Shown here in pieces: positions 34,801 through 46,500 of a DNA stretch of 64,000 bases. The DNA lies in the NCBI RefSeq assembly GCF_019059575.1, contig NW_024883018.1:62001-126000 (forward strand). Direction: 5' to 3'. Position numbers and translations under genes: made by a program. Below the pieces are notes generated by a model that was given only the letters and a program-made list of their open reading frames with translations, ran no database searches and was not told the origin of the DNA. The stretch's first letter is position 1. Every line of letters starts with the position of its first letter. The DNA comes from Amphibalanus amphitrite (lineage: Eukaryota > Arthropoda > Thecostraca > Balanomorpha > Balanidae).

Positions 34801-37800
34801 AATGACGGCAGGTTTTGTCACCAGAAGACCACAGCTTTAAGAGAAACAGTGATGGAAATGGAGCAAAACGATACCGACAACAAATTAAATAACGAGTGAT
34901 TCGTCTGCGACGTCTGTCCGACTGCTTATATATATTCTTGGGGTTGCGATCAACAATGCACATTAACATATTAAAAATAACTGGGAACTTCTCTGGCTTC
35001 CAAGAGTTAGCCCTATACATTTCTTCTTGCTTCATAGGTAAAGGCCCCCTAAGCTTTGGGGTCATTACTAACGCCATGCTTCCCCGGCAACTCACGGAGA
35101 CGGTGATTTTGCCCAGTATGGGCTCCGGAATGGGCTTGTTGCCCATCTTTTTGAGCAGTTTGTCGAGGCAGGTGGCCATGAGCTCCATACAGATCCAGAC
35201 GTCGGCGTCGGTGATGAAGCAGCCCAGGCACTGGACAATGTACGGACAGTCGTGCGACTTGAGCACCACGTCCAGGTCCATGATGATCCGTTTGTTCTCC
35301 TCCGGGTTACCGCTGCGGCGCATTTGCTGTAACGGTCGGGGAGGTGGGTCAGACGGCCGGTCGCGGTGGGTCAGGGGAGGGATGTCAGAAGGACAGACCC
35401 ATCGCGCGTCGGGGAGGAGAGTTACATGGTTAGCAGTAGCACACAGAAGTCAGAACAGATGGAGGGACATTAGGAGGGTGAGCGGGTCGGGTAGGAACGT
35501 CAGATAGATGGGCTATCCATCAACAGCTACACGCAGCACAGGAAAGGCACAAGGCAGGTGACAAGTGAGCACTTCTGTGGTGCCAAGTTGTAAGGCTGCA
35601 GATGTGACACTAGGCTGTGATGACTCTTTTATTGTGAATATTCTAAAAACCGACTACTTACCAAGTACGGCAGGGCAGAGCCGTCTTTCTGAACTCGGAA
35701 ATTCGTACGGTAATCGGTTGAAGTTTGAACGCTCTATCGAATGAACAGCAGCAGATAAGGGGGCACTTACTTTGACGGCCAGCACCTTTCCGCTGGGTTT
35801 GTGGACCATTTTGACGACGTGTCCGCAGCTGCCGGTGCCCAGCTCACCGACGTGCTGCAGGTCCTCCGGCGAGGCTCGGTACCGCTGCAATCAGACCAAC
35901 CCAGCGCCGTCAGCGACGGCCGGCGGGCGGCACGATAGACAGGCAGCCGTCATCGAGAACAGGACGGAAAGGCTCTGCTACATCAGGCAGCGTCGTTAAC
36001 GTAGCGGCAAAGAGTTTTGAAGTTGATCATCAAAATGAGCGGCGACGTCGATATCAATGCCAGCTTTCCGAGATGTTTAATCAAGTAACAAAAGTCAAGA
36101 GGGTATACGGCCCGAATCCCATGTTGAGTATATGATCACAGCACAAAGCTCATCATTTATTGTGACCTCAAAGCCGTCGTGACAGCAATCATTTATTGCA
36201 GTTGCACTCTACATTTATGTATCTCTTTAAAACTTCAGGGGAGGCAAACAGCACGAGAAAAGGCACATACATTTATGAAACCCTAACCCAGACCACCACG
36301 AACGACTACGGACTAATCAGCACCGTACGACTGACCATCGTTGAGCGCTCAACCATTGGCGGGGACTAACCAGTGACTAGCGCCCCACCGGGGGCGGGGA
36401 CGGACCACCGTTCGGCCGGCGTGCGGACTCACCACGCCGTCAATGGTGAGTATGCCGGTGAGCTGCATGATCTCGTTCATCTTGGTCTGGATCTCGGCGC
36501 TGTTGATGCGCCGAAACGGCTGCTGGTGCGACGGGAAGTGCAGGTTGCGCGGCGGTCGGCGCTGCTCGTCCGACCGCCCGGGCGCGAACTCGGCCGTGAT
36601 CGGTACTGCGCGCGCACACACGCACAGTCAGACGGAGCCAGAGGGAGTGCACCAGGAAAGTCAAAGGTACCCAAATGGTCGGACACACCACAACAGGGGA
36701 GTCAAGGCCCAAAGGTAGCCCAATGGGCTGGACAAAATGCACCTGATGGGTGTCAGAGACAGCTGGTAGCTGGGCTGGAGTCAGAGAGTCAGTTATATCG
36801 ATGTGGCTTCTCAGCATATCTGACAAGGGTTCAAGAAAGACATGATAGTTCAACATATGGTCTACATTGTTGTAGCCAGTCGAGTGGTCAGAAGGGAGTT
36901 TCGCTATTGTCAGGCTTGTGTTATTTGAGCTGGTGGATTGGAGTTGTGCCTTTCATGAACTGGATTGGAGGCTATTTTCTTCAATTTCAATGAGTCTCAG
37001 AAGCATTAGGAGAGGATGTGAAAATAAAAGAAGACAATGTATATTTGATTTTAATAACATCAGTCAGGAGGTCAATAATATTTCATCCTTGCAAAGAATA
37101 CTTGTTATACAGCCTTGTGCACAAAATCAGCTGTATCACAGTTGTGTTAGTGTAACACAAAATGGTTTATAAAAGGGGTTAAAGGTGATTCATTCATGCC
37201 AATATGATGGCTACACCTACCAGGCCAGGCAAAGTGGAGTTCTGCACCGTCTACAGTCTTTTCAAATATGTTCAAAGCTATGTTATAGACAAGAATGTCA
37301 CACTGCTGATCAGTAAGTAGCTATACCAAATGCTTGGAATGTTCCATGGCAGGAAGGTTCCGATAACACAGTTCTTGTCACATACACATATACCTATCAA
37401 TATTACACTAAATCACTGAAATATCCCTACATCATACAATACAGATACTGCTAATGTGCATATAACGGGTGAGCACTAAAATTTTGCACAAAATTCATTT
37501 GTTTATAAATCACATTATATTCAGCAGATTAGCGTACAACTTTCATAGACTGGAGATCTGTACCTCCGCTTTCACATGCTGCTTAGTGGACGCAGGTATT
37601 GGCTCCTGCACGTGCAGCGTGTTGCACGCGCTGTGGTACCCCCTTCATCATCTTGTGCACTAATTCTTGGTCCGTGTATCTGATGCCCTTCTAGATTTTC
37701 CTAATGAGCTGGGTGTCATTCGTCGCTTTCCAGCCTCCTGCGTATGTTTTGGCCTTAATCATAGACATAGACCACTGACGCTGCACATGGGTCTCAGCTG

Positions 37801-38838
37801 TATGCACTCAGTGGGCAGCATGGCTGGCTGTCACCCTTCGGCACCGACGGTATGCTCTCATGGAGCACCTCTTGCGTCTCACGAGCGTAATGGCACGATG
37901 CCAGTTCCGGCCAGAACATAATTTCGTCTCCACTATGTTTTTCTTCGATGAAGAGGACAAACATCTTGGTCACGCGCTGTTTTCGGTAGATTTGACCACC
38001 CAGGGCACCTCCGCTTTGACAGAAGAAGGGCTAAAATACACCTCTTTCGCTGACGGCAAGCCACACAATTATTTTCTACGGAAACTTGTTTTTTTAGTTG
38101 AACCGAACATGCTCAGGATCTTCCTGAAGAGGACCCGATGTATAAAATCCCTGGTTTTCCGGCCACGGAGTGCCTTACGGTAAACGGTTTACCGAGCTCA
38201 CGATTTTTTCGTTAAGTTTCGCCACCCCTTTTAACAACGCATCTTTCTTCTTTGGCTCCGTGTTCACGATTGGCAGGGCAAAACAGCTTATATTGCATAT
38301 GAACAGAAAGTATTTTTCCCAACCTTTCACCTGGTAGTTGTTGTTTTCACGGGCATCAGGCAATTAATGTTCTATTGACATACAAAGTTTGTGCAAAAAT
38401 TTAGTGCTCACCCGTTATTCATAACTCATATTATACATGTGCCTTAACAAACAAGCTAGCTAATTGGTAGTTAAGTAGCTAATTGACATTCATTACCTAA
38501 TTGCATTCTTTCATTGCATGTTATCACCAAAACCCACCAAATATCCATGCATGTCATATTAACAACTAAAATTAGTCCATAAAAGGTTCTCATTACAATT
38601 ACCAAACCATAAATTCACAACTCGTTCATTTTCTAGCATACATACATGGTCTTGGTCTCCGACTCGGTTGGCCTTCCTTCGGACGAGAAAAATCCAGATT
38701 GAGGCCACGGTCTGCATCCCTGGATTCATTTTCCTCTTGTAATCTATTGTGAACATCTCTCACATTTAATCTTAGCCCAGACATTGCTGAGGCTGAAGGC
38801 CTAGTTCTTGGGGTTGCCCCCGTTGCTGAGGCATTCAT
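28847..38838 (-). CDS. hep: MAP kinase kinase 7 (hemipterous/MKK7), 9 exons, 481 aa
   Basis: Exons 5' to 3' (minus strand): 38838-38646, 36605-36433, 35884-35771, 35326-35096, 34618-34439, 33969-33823, 33435-33252, 32815-32701, 28955-28847; GT-AG throughout, phases join to 482 codons. This dual-specificity kinase phosphorylates and activates JNK. Visible: an N-terminal docking/coiled segment ([18 protein letters not shown]), glycine loop GTGSCGHV (138-145), K160, [16 protein letters not shown]-like region, catalytic HRDVKPSN (D255), DFG (273-275), activation-loop SKAKT with S283 and T287, [10 protein letters not shown], and the C-terminal DVD docking region ending SSWFRDV (about residue 410). 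The last exon is inferred: donor GAGAG|GTCAGT at 32701/32700 joins in phase to an exon encoding FFTPEPHRR and stop. Alternatively exon 8 simply reads on to a TAG at 32676-32678 (453 aa). Large introns carry repeats. Confidence 0.92.
28956..32369. other. MKK7 last intron: no additional gene seen
   Basis: GC-rich to mixed DNA with short ORFs of arginine/proline-rich, low-complexity character on both strands. Simple repeats include an (ac)n stretch near 31290 and small duplications of the unit gcccgctgaccggtcag near 31540-31580. I see no conserved protein segment here. Confidence 0.5.
32370..32720 (-). repeat. Seven-copy donor array at the end of MKK7 exon 8
   Basis: On the minus strand a unit containing CCCGAGCCGGAGAG|GTCAGT recurs about seven times (plus-strand gactgacctctccggct near 32376, 32420, 32476, 32539, 32588, 32640, 32692) at roughly 45-63 bp spacing. 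Each copy holds the exon end (PEPER) plus a donor. The 32701 copy, nearest the exon body, gives the preferred model. Confidence 0.8.
32960..33262 (-). repeat. Multi-copy donor array at the end of MKK7 exon 7
   Basis: On the minus strand, AGCTCCTGGTTCAGAG|GTGGGT (exon end SSWFR plus donor) recurs in six or more variably diverged copies, seen on the plus strand as cacctctgaaccaggagctg. The copy at 33252 continues from conserved kinase sequence. Confidence 0.85.
37462..38418. mobile_element. 957-bp terminal-inverted-repeat element in MKK7 intron 1
   Basis: The left end ataacgggtgagcactaaaa is inverted at the right end (ttttagtgctcacccgttat with one or two differences), giving a TIR of about 30 bp. 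No clear target-site duplication is visible. Internal ORFs (for example 37860-38183 +) are short and unrecognised, so it is probably non-autonomous. Confidence 0.7.
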
Positions 38839-40343
38839 CTTGAAGATTCACACTAAAACACGATGCCTTCGAAGTCCCCAAATGTATGGGGAGTGGCAAC
38901 TTCGTCGTCGTATATGTATCGTTATCGTGAGCGTCGTGAACGGCGTTTCGATTTAATACAAAATATTTTCACTATCTACTTCACGATATATTATCACAGA
39001 ATTAAACACAATACACAAAACCCCACCGACATTTTTCGATAATAACAAAACATGCGCTAGATTTGTCGCAATTTACTTATCCGCAAAACTCTACCGGACT
39101 GCTTTCTGTCTACTAGTTTCTACCGTTCGTCATGAAAACAGTTGCGCTAAATAATTATTATTGATGACAACTAAAACTAATCGCATCTGGTAAGTGATTT
39201 CCAAGCAGGGAGCCGAAGAAACACACAGGTTATGGGAGACAGGGGCAATGGCCAATGGGCATACCAGGGGCACACAGTATAGGTATAGGGCCTTGGGGCA
39301 TACGGGCCCGTATCGTATCCCCCATACGAACCTGCAGGAGGCCCATTTGAGGTGGCTTTCGGCCGCTTCAAGTGAAGGTTATATGGCCTTGGAAGGGCCA
39401 CTGCAGGTTGCGGTGGTCCCACACGGTTTCTTAGGCTTCCGTGCGGCTTCTGGTCTAGGGTCATTAGGACAGCTTCTAAAAACCCTCACGACGGCCCGAG
39501 CCGCAAATTTTGTCACTATCGTGTTCACATGATCGCAGGCGTGTCGAATGCTATGCCTAAATATGAAAGTTTTAGGGTGCTGACTTCATTCATGTCAAGG
39601 TCAGGCCACGAAACTCTCATATCACGAAGCCAGTTGAGGAAGGTCATGTTGCATAATGCATATCGGGTAGGGCTGCTCGATTCGGCTTGTTTTCTGAGCC
39701 AATTGGTGACTTTACCGAATCGCTAAATTGATTTTATCGGGAGTCCGGGACTATTGACAAAAAAAACGTTGTTGACCTGGCGGCTGGCCTTCGCCCTAGA
39801 TTTCGCCCAAATGAATGAATAGGCTGCTTAGGGGCCAGGTGCCTCGCCTCGCTAAGCAGTGCTTGGTACAAATGATATCATGGACCCGTCACCCACCACC
39901 CGATCTTGCCCGCATGCCTGGTCCACAGGAGATAATTAATCGAAAGTTCAACGCCGTGCACTGTGCAGGACGCAGGTAGATGGCGGCATGGTCCTCCGGG
40001 TCTAGCGTTGACGTCATATAGGTACCTACCTATGACGTGACGACGTGTCGTGACGGGGCGTGACTTATGTGACGTCATACATAACGCCACGCAAGGTCAA
40101 CTATGCAATAATGAAGCATCGGACCTTCCAAGAAGTGTAGGTACCTAAAGCAGGGTTACTTTTACAGGAAAAGTCGAGAGGGGGAATAAAGTTCGGGGCA
40201 AGGGCGGATCCAGGGGCATCTGAAAGGGGGCCCAATGCCATAAGGTTTTTGTTAGGATGGCGCCTGCAGAACCTTACCTACCCCCATGAATCCTACTCTC
40301 TTCCCGGATTCTGGCCACTTTATATTGTTAGGTTGCCAAAAAA
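38839..40343. other. Upstream region of MKK7 and repeat remnants; no gene
   Basis: The first part is the 5' flank of MKK7. From about 39590 to 40130 it is related in parts to 62040-62290 (agtcaattggtg, tgacgtcat, cacgcaaggtcaac), so it is a copy of a dispersed repeat. cgcaggtagatggcggcatg at 39971 again resembles a CTCF core. Confidence 0.4.
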
Positions 40344-40700
40344 TAACCCTCCAGGGGGGTTGATGCCCCCCCCCCCTTCTAAGGTTTTTCGCGAATAACT
40401 CGCGTAAAAAGCGGCCGATCGCGACGAAACTTTAATTACCCTCGCATTGATCAATTTTACACCTACCCTGAAAATTTCATGACCCTGACCCCAATGACCT
40501 TTGACCTGTGACCTCTTTTCCGTGACCATGTTTGGCCGAAATCGCGATTCGGCGTATGTCGGCTCGCATTAGCCGCGCGTTTGCAAGCTTTTCGTGGTTT
40601 CAAACGTTCAAACATGTGATTTGATGTTGCTCCCATGCATTAGGGTGGGTGTCAAGGTCACCTGAAGGTCAGGTCAGGTCAAAAGGTGTTCCGCCGCCAC
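40344..40700 (-). repeat. Truncated reverse copy of the AGGTCA-rich repeat family
   Basis: The plus strand here reads as the reverse complement of 44780-45130 and 52930-53265 (shared landmarks: gcaagcttttcgtggtttca, caaacatgtgatttgatgtt, accctgaaaatttcatgacc). It ends at a poly-C tract at 40369-40377 and lacks the left half of the full element. Confidence 0.8.
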
Positions 40701-40775
40701 TGTAGGTAAGTATATTTTTTTAATTGTATTTGTACCTATATATAGCCGCTGCAGCCGGGGACACCTAGGTACAGT

Positions 40776-41714
40776 AGGTAGGGGAGAGTGGGGCAAAGCG
40801 GCCACCCGGGGCAAAGCGGCCACCCATCGTTTTAGCCCTTCATAGCTGGCGTCAGTTCCAATTTATGGTTTCCAATTATACTTCTCTTCACGGTCGTTCG
40901 AATGAGCCAGACCGGGGTTTCAGGCCCATCGCCATTGTTCTGTGAAACACGGAAAAGCATTTCTTGCCAGGTTACCAACTATGTTTACAACTTTTAAATG
41001 TTATGTTATTCCATAACCGTTTGGAATTTTAAGCGTTCTTGTCCATGTATTGCATGGTTATCGTACCTACATGTATTCTACCAATTTTAATGTTTTTTAC
41101 CCCACTAATAGCTTAACTGGAATAGGTATTTTTGTCTTGGACGGTATGCGCGTGGCAAAGTGGCCGGGGCAACTCAATATGGGTACCTACCCTGCAAAGT
41201 GGCCACCCCCCAATTGGCCATAAGTTGCTTCCATCTGGATAAAAAACATTATTTATATTCAAATGTGTCGTCATGCATTCATCTTGGCCACTTTTCAGTT
41301 GCATGAGTTACCAAATAATGCAATTAAATGTTTTTTTTCATGAAAATCCTTTGTTTGTTTACCTACAAATGGAAGATGATAAAGTAAACATCCATCCTCG
41401 CTTAACCTTGTCACCATCAAATACACTAGTCGTACACGAGGCAACTATTTTGTTTCTCATATCTGGCCGACTTGAGAAGACGCCGGTGGCCGCTTTGCCC
41501 CAGGGTATGGGGCAAAGTGGCCAATATGCATAGGTTTAAAGTTTTGTCAATATCTTTCATATGTGAACGCCTTTGGAAATAAAACGCAGTTGAAATAAAA
41601 GGCAACTTAATAGGGATCACATTGATATAGAAAGAATCTTTCCAAGTTTAAAAATGAAGCGTTGGCATCGTGAGAAGCGTTAGGGTGGCCGCTTTGCCCC
41701 ACTCTCCCCTACCT
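40776..41714. mobile_element. TIR element with GGGGCAAAGCGGCC ends
   Basis: The left end aggtaggggagagtggggca is perfectly inverted at the right end (tgccccactctcccctacct). TIRs are about 30 bp including GGGGCAAAGCGGCCAC. Internal copies of ggggcaaagtggcc occur near 41505. Short ORFs only. The ends allow a TA target duplication but this is ambiguous because the flanks are themselves palindromic. Confidence 0.75.
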
Positions 41715-42454
41715 GTAATCGATCAGGCTTGGATTCAAGGTTGAGTAGACATCCAACGGCTTAGCTCTGTGGCAGGCGGCAGCATGTCCCGAGAAATCGT
41801 GAAAAGTCAGCCGCTGACGCCGACGCGAACTTCCCGGATATCCTTTTCGCTAGTCAATCGTCGCACCGCGGTAGTCGTCGTCGCACAGCGCCACTGGTCG
41901 CCGCACTGCGCCAGATTTGATTACGTTCGGCACACGCCGGCTGACGACGCGGCTCCATAGACGAGCCGCCCGCGGGCAAATCCAATTGCCGCTCATCAGG
42001 CGAGCCGCGTCGGTAAACTTACCAACGTAATCCAGTTCCACCGCCGACCAACTGTGAAACGTCGGCGTCGACGAGCGCGCGCCGCCGCCGACGACGACCC
42101 GGCACAATCCTGTTATGGAAATTCGGCCGGCCGGCCGCCGGGGGACGCCCGGGCATTGTCGAAAGGTGACGATTTACACACCCGCGGGGCCGAAATGTAT
42201 CGGTCTGGGATGTTTGAACTGGGATCGGCGCCGGCGGGGTGTCGGGGACCGTCTGTGTGGAGCCGAGCGGACTGCGGCGCCGGGCGAGGGTCGACTGCCG
42301 GCCGGCGCAGAATGGACGCCGCGCGCAGGAGATACGACCAGTCACCGGCGCCGCTTCCGGTGTCGGCCGGTCTCTGAATGGTCCGCTACCAGTCTCCCAC
42401 GCCGAACACTACTAACACCGACCAGAATAGGGACGGCACAGGTGCAGAGTCATC
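41715..42454. other. CpG-rich stretch, no gene recognised
   Basis: From about 41760 to 42380 the DNA is GC- and CpG-rich with overlapping open frames on both strands, all of arginine/alanine-rich low-complexity type. It may be a promoter or CpG-rich island, but I found no conserved coding segment. Confidence 0.4.
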
Positions 42455-43185
42455 ATCCCTGGGACATCTGAGACACCGGTGACTCGCCAGCCGTCACCGA
42501 GACATCTGAGACACCGGCGGCTCACCAGGCAGCGGACCCTGAGGCATCTGAGACACCATCGACTCTTCGGCTAAGAGCCATCCATCCCTGAGATACCCAT
42601 CTGAGGCACACCGGCGACTTATCAGTAGAGGTGGCAAATTGTGGACCCGAGGACCCGGTCCAAAGAACCAGTCTGGACCCATATGGGTCCAGACCGGTTC
42701 CTGAAAATTTTCTTACGGGTCCAACCGGGTCCTACCATAAACCATGCACACTACACATGATTCCAAAATATGAAGTGAATGAAAATAAAACATTTGCTCT
42801 TGTGTGTGTGCTTTTTTTTTGCACACTAGCTCATAAGTATTCCCAGTGGGAAAAAAGCTGTTTTACTTGATGCAACTAATGATATCTACAAATACCTAGT
42901 TTGCATTAATTGACTTTTGGGGAACGGGTCCAACTGGTTCCGATTTTACCTTAGACTGGGTTCGACTGGTTCCAGAAATGTCCAGTCGGGTCTGGTTCGA
43001 ATCTGGTTCCCAAAATTTTCACATTTTGCCACCTCTACTTATCAGGCATTCCTGAGACATTTGAGCTACCGGTGGGCGGTGACTGTGTCCAGCTATGAGC
43101 CATCCTTGAGACATATGAGGCACCGGCGACTGCCAATCTACGAGCCGACCTTGAGACATTAGTGGTAACGGAGACTATCCAGGCA
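42455..43185. repeat. Degenerate tandem repeat interrupted by a MITE
   Basis: Units resembling gagacatctgagacaccggc, about 40-45 bp, recur from about 42462 to 42620 and resume from 43048 to 43180. The interruption is the hAT-type insertion at 42626-43037. Confidence 0.7.
42626..43037. mobile_element. 412-bp hAT-type MITE with perfect 8-bp target duplication
   Basis: Ends TAGAGGTGGCAAA...TTTGCCACCTCTA, flanked on both sides by CTTATCAG (42618-42625 and 43038-43045). An 8-bp TSD and this terminal sequence are diagnostic of hAT elements. The interior is made of short imperfect repeats around gggtccaaccgggtcc and has no transposase. Confidence 0.92.
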
Positions 43186-43506
43186 GCAAAGCCAAGAGAA
43201 GGCGTGACTCGAATTCTCGACTTTAAGTGTAATACGTAAATATAAAGCGCAGCCTTACATGCAGTGATATATAACTACCATGCGTAAGATGCAAAAAAAA
43301 AACTTGTCGACTTTTGTTATCCCACCTTCTTCCATGGGTACATTGATCTAAACAAGTTTTTACTTATAGTTCATTCACTAGATTTTTTAACTGAAGCCAT
43401 CACTTTACGTATACTCGTATGTATTTATTATTTCTATGGAATATCTTAGGCCCTAAATGCAACGCAGGTATGTATGTACCCCTACTCGTTATGCCTGTTC
43501 CTTGTA

Positions 43507-46500
43507 CACTGAAAAAATTTTTTACTCAGGCCAGGCATTACTCAGTAATAACTCATGAAGAAACTCAGTGAATACGATAGTGGTGCTCACTTATTGGCTG
43601 ATCTAACTCACATCACCAGGGTGACTTCGTTATGCGTGAGTTCTGAGTGCTTAGTTTCGTGAATTCGAACTGAGTCGGAAATGAGTTTTGCTTGGGCAAA
43701 TCTAGTTTCCTGCGCAATGCATGAGTTCTCGCGAATTCACGTGCAGTTGTGCGTGAGGTACCCCCGGCTTGAAGATGCGCGCATGCGCGGCAGGGTGAGT
43801 TTCCTGCGTGATGCGTGAGTTCGCGTGATGAGTATTATAGCCGTTGCGTTCGAAAACCGCGACGCGCGCTTCAGTCCGTTGCGGTGACTCGCGTAGTTCA
43901 CGTTGAATTGTTGAGGCTATTGTGAAATTGTGCGGGAGAGTGCAGGAGCGGGGAAGGCGTGCAGCGAAGGATGGGACCGGTAAGTTATCTGTGAAGAGCT
44001 CGGTGATTGTCGATGAAGCCTTTATCAATCGCATGCGCCGCGGAGAACAGGGAGGTGAACTGATGGACCAGCAGACATTCCCCGCCGGCGTCAGGAGGTC
44101 GGTGCCAACCGTGAACGGCGGAGCAGATCGATCGAGAAACTGAGGGATACCTACCCGGCATAGTTCGAAAAAGAAGAGGTGAGTTATGTTATATTTAAAT
44201 TTAACCCTTGCATGTGTGCGGCGTTTTCCAGCTTCTAATGTGTAGGGGGGGGGGGGGGGGGTCGGTTGGATTTAACCGATTTGGTCGGTTAAATTTAACC
44301 CTTGCCGTTTGGCCCCTGATCGAGCTAGAGCTTCGCGGAAAAAAACGAGCGTGTTGCCCGTGACGAGAGGAAGCCGATGATACCCAATTTTAAGGTCCTA
44401 GGTCATTGGTTGACCTTCCAGGTCAGGTCAATGACCCAAAGTCGGGAAAATCGGGACCTATTAGAAAGTCGTAAAGTGTGGCTGCTAAGGGGTTTTTCGG
44501 GGTACTGATCACGAATATCGTGTTAGTTTTGATCACAGATGATGTCTTTAAGCATTTAGACCAGGTCGGGTCAGGTCAGGTCAGGTCAATCAGTAGGCGT
44601 CGTGACGGGTATTCGTAGTACGTGTCAACCGCCTCTGACAGCTTCGTAACATGTTACGAAGGCACCAAAACTACTTCGTAAGTGTTCAAATGGTTGTTAA
44701 ATTCGAATTCAGCTCCAAAAACTAGCCTAGAAACATGTAAAACTCGAAAAAGTGAACCGAGGTCACCCGAGGTCACCAAAGGTCAATGACCTGACCTGAC
44801 CTTCAGGTGACCTTGACACCCACCCTAATGCATGGGAGCAACATCAAATCACATGTTTGAACGTTTGAAACCACGAAAAGCTTGCAAACGCGCGGCTAAT
44901 GCGAGCCGACGTACGCCGAATCGCGATTCCGGCCAAACATGGTCTCGGAAAAGAGGTCACAGGTCAAAGGTCATTTGGGTCAGGGTCATGAAAGTTTCAG
45001 GGTAGGTGTAAAATTGATCAATGCGATGGTACTGAAAGTTTCGTCGCGATCAGCCGCTTTTTACGCGAGTTATTCGCGAAAAACCATGGGGAAAGGGGGG
45101 TCAATCCGACCCCCCCCCCCCCTACACATGCGAGGGTTAGAAAAAAAACATGTTTGTGGGATAATGTTGTCCTTATCCTAAAAGAACGTTCATTTGACCC
45201 TTTTTACTTCTTTAAACAAGAACTCCGTCACGACCCGATGTTTTTTTTGGGGGGGGGGGGGCGAAGGTTGTTTGAAGTCGATTCTTTCCATGCAGCATCC
45301 ATAGGCACAATGTTAAAAATGTAAAATATTGGGGGACACGTCCCCCGTACCCTTCCCCCCCCCCCCCCGGTGGTGGAGCCCATGGTCTTAATTCCGCTCG
45401 CTGAACCGTTTAAGATTCTTTTGTCTCGTTTGTGCTTATTATTTTTCCACTGTTATTATTTTTTCCGACTGTTTTTTTTTTTAATGCCTACACACATATT
45501 TTCGCACACTATTCGATTTCAGCGAGCATTTTCAACCTTCCTTACATATTAGATTATTAGATACCGCGGCGAGACGCGTTTGGACGTGACATACTTATTT
45601 CCATTACTGTTAAGTATAACACATTTTATGTGATTGTTTCAAGCTGATTTTAATATTGGACGCCCATGGAAGTGTTTTGCGAGACTAAAACCCGAATGTT
45701 AAGGTGACCATCCGACCTTCACCCGCGCTGTGCTGGGTGGCGTTTTACGCCCCCCCCCACCCCGCCCCCTCAGGTTTTTCGCGAATATCTAAGAACGGCG
45801 GCGCGCAGCGCCACCATTTTCGGCACACCTGCTCATACATTTGTTTCTGCATATGAAGAAATTTTAGACCCAGGTCGTTCAAGGTCAGGTCACGTCAAAT
45901 GACTTAACATCGGAAAAATTTCAATGGTCGCTGACGATCGCACCGTTCGCAACGTGCCATGGAAACCGTTCGATATTTTTGTCATTTTCGCTCAGGGAAT
46001 TCACCGCTCGATTTCACACCAGTTTGAGGTAAAATGTCAAAAAAATATCGAACGGATTTCATTGTATAGCGTTTTTGATACTGTCCCATCACCATGTCTC
46101 AAGTATCAACCTTACGGCATGTATAAAATATGTTTGCTAGTGCAATAAAACACCTCATATGTGTTCAGCTTGACGGTTTGGATCGACTGATATGCAACAT
46201 GACCTGGTCAGGTCAACCTAAGGTCAAGTTTTAAATATGGCCTTTCAAGGTCTAATTATAGTTCATTCGTCCCGACGAGAAGAACACTATGCTAACGGCA
46301 AAATAAATGTCGTGACTCTTGAGTGGAAAGTATTACAGAAAACATTTTGGTAAAAACGGCTTTTTAGAGTTTTTGCTCTCTGGAGGCTTAATTGTTGACC
46401 TGAGGTCAAATCTGAGATCAAACGCCAGCAAGAAAAAAGTCGAAAGGGCTTTTGACTGCATTTTTCCGCGGGCAGCTCTTTTGGTTCCGAGTTAAGCACC

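Noticed and set aside
34896-35507. 203-aa plus-strand ORF
   Set aside because: Antisense to the MKK7 kinase exon at 35326-35096 plus intron.
36373-36993. 206-aa plus-strand ORF
   Set aside because: Antisense to MKK7 exon 2 and its intron; the conserved frame is on the minus strand.
41760-42380. CpG-rich ORFs of 80-118 aa on both strands
   Set aside because: No conserved segment, splice structure or protein-like composition; more likely a CpG-rich island.
42455-43185. Regularly spaced repeats that could look like a CRISPR array
   Set aside because: Units are degenerate and adjoining, with no unique spacers and no cas genes, and the genome is eukaryotic.
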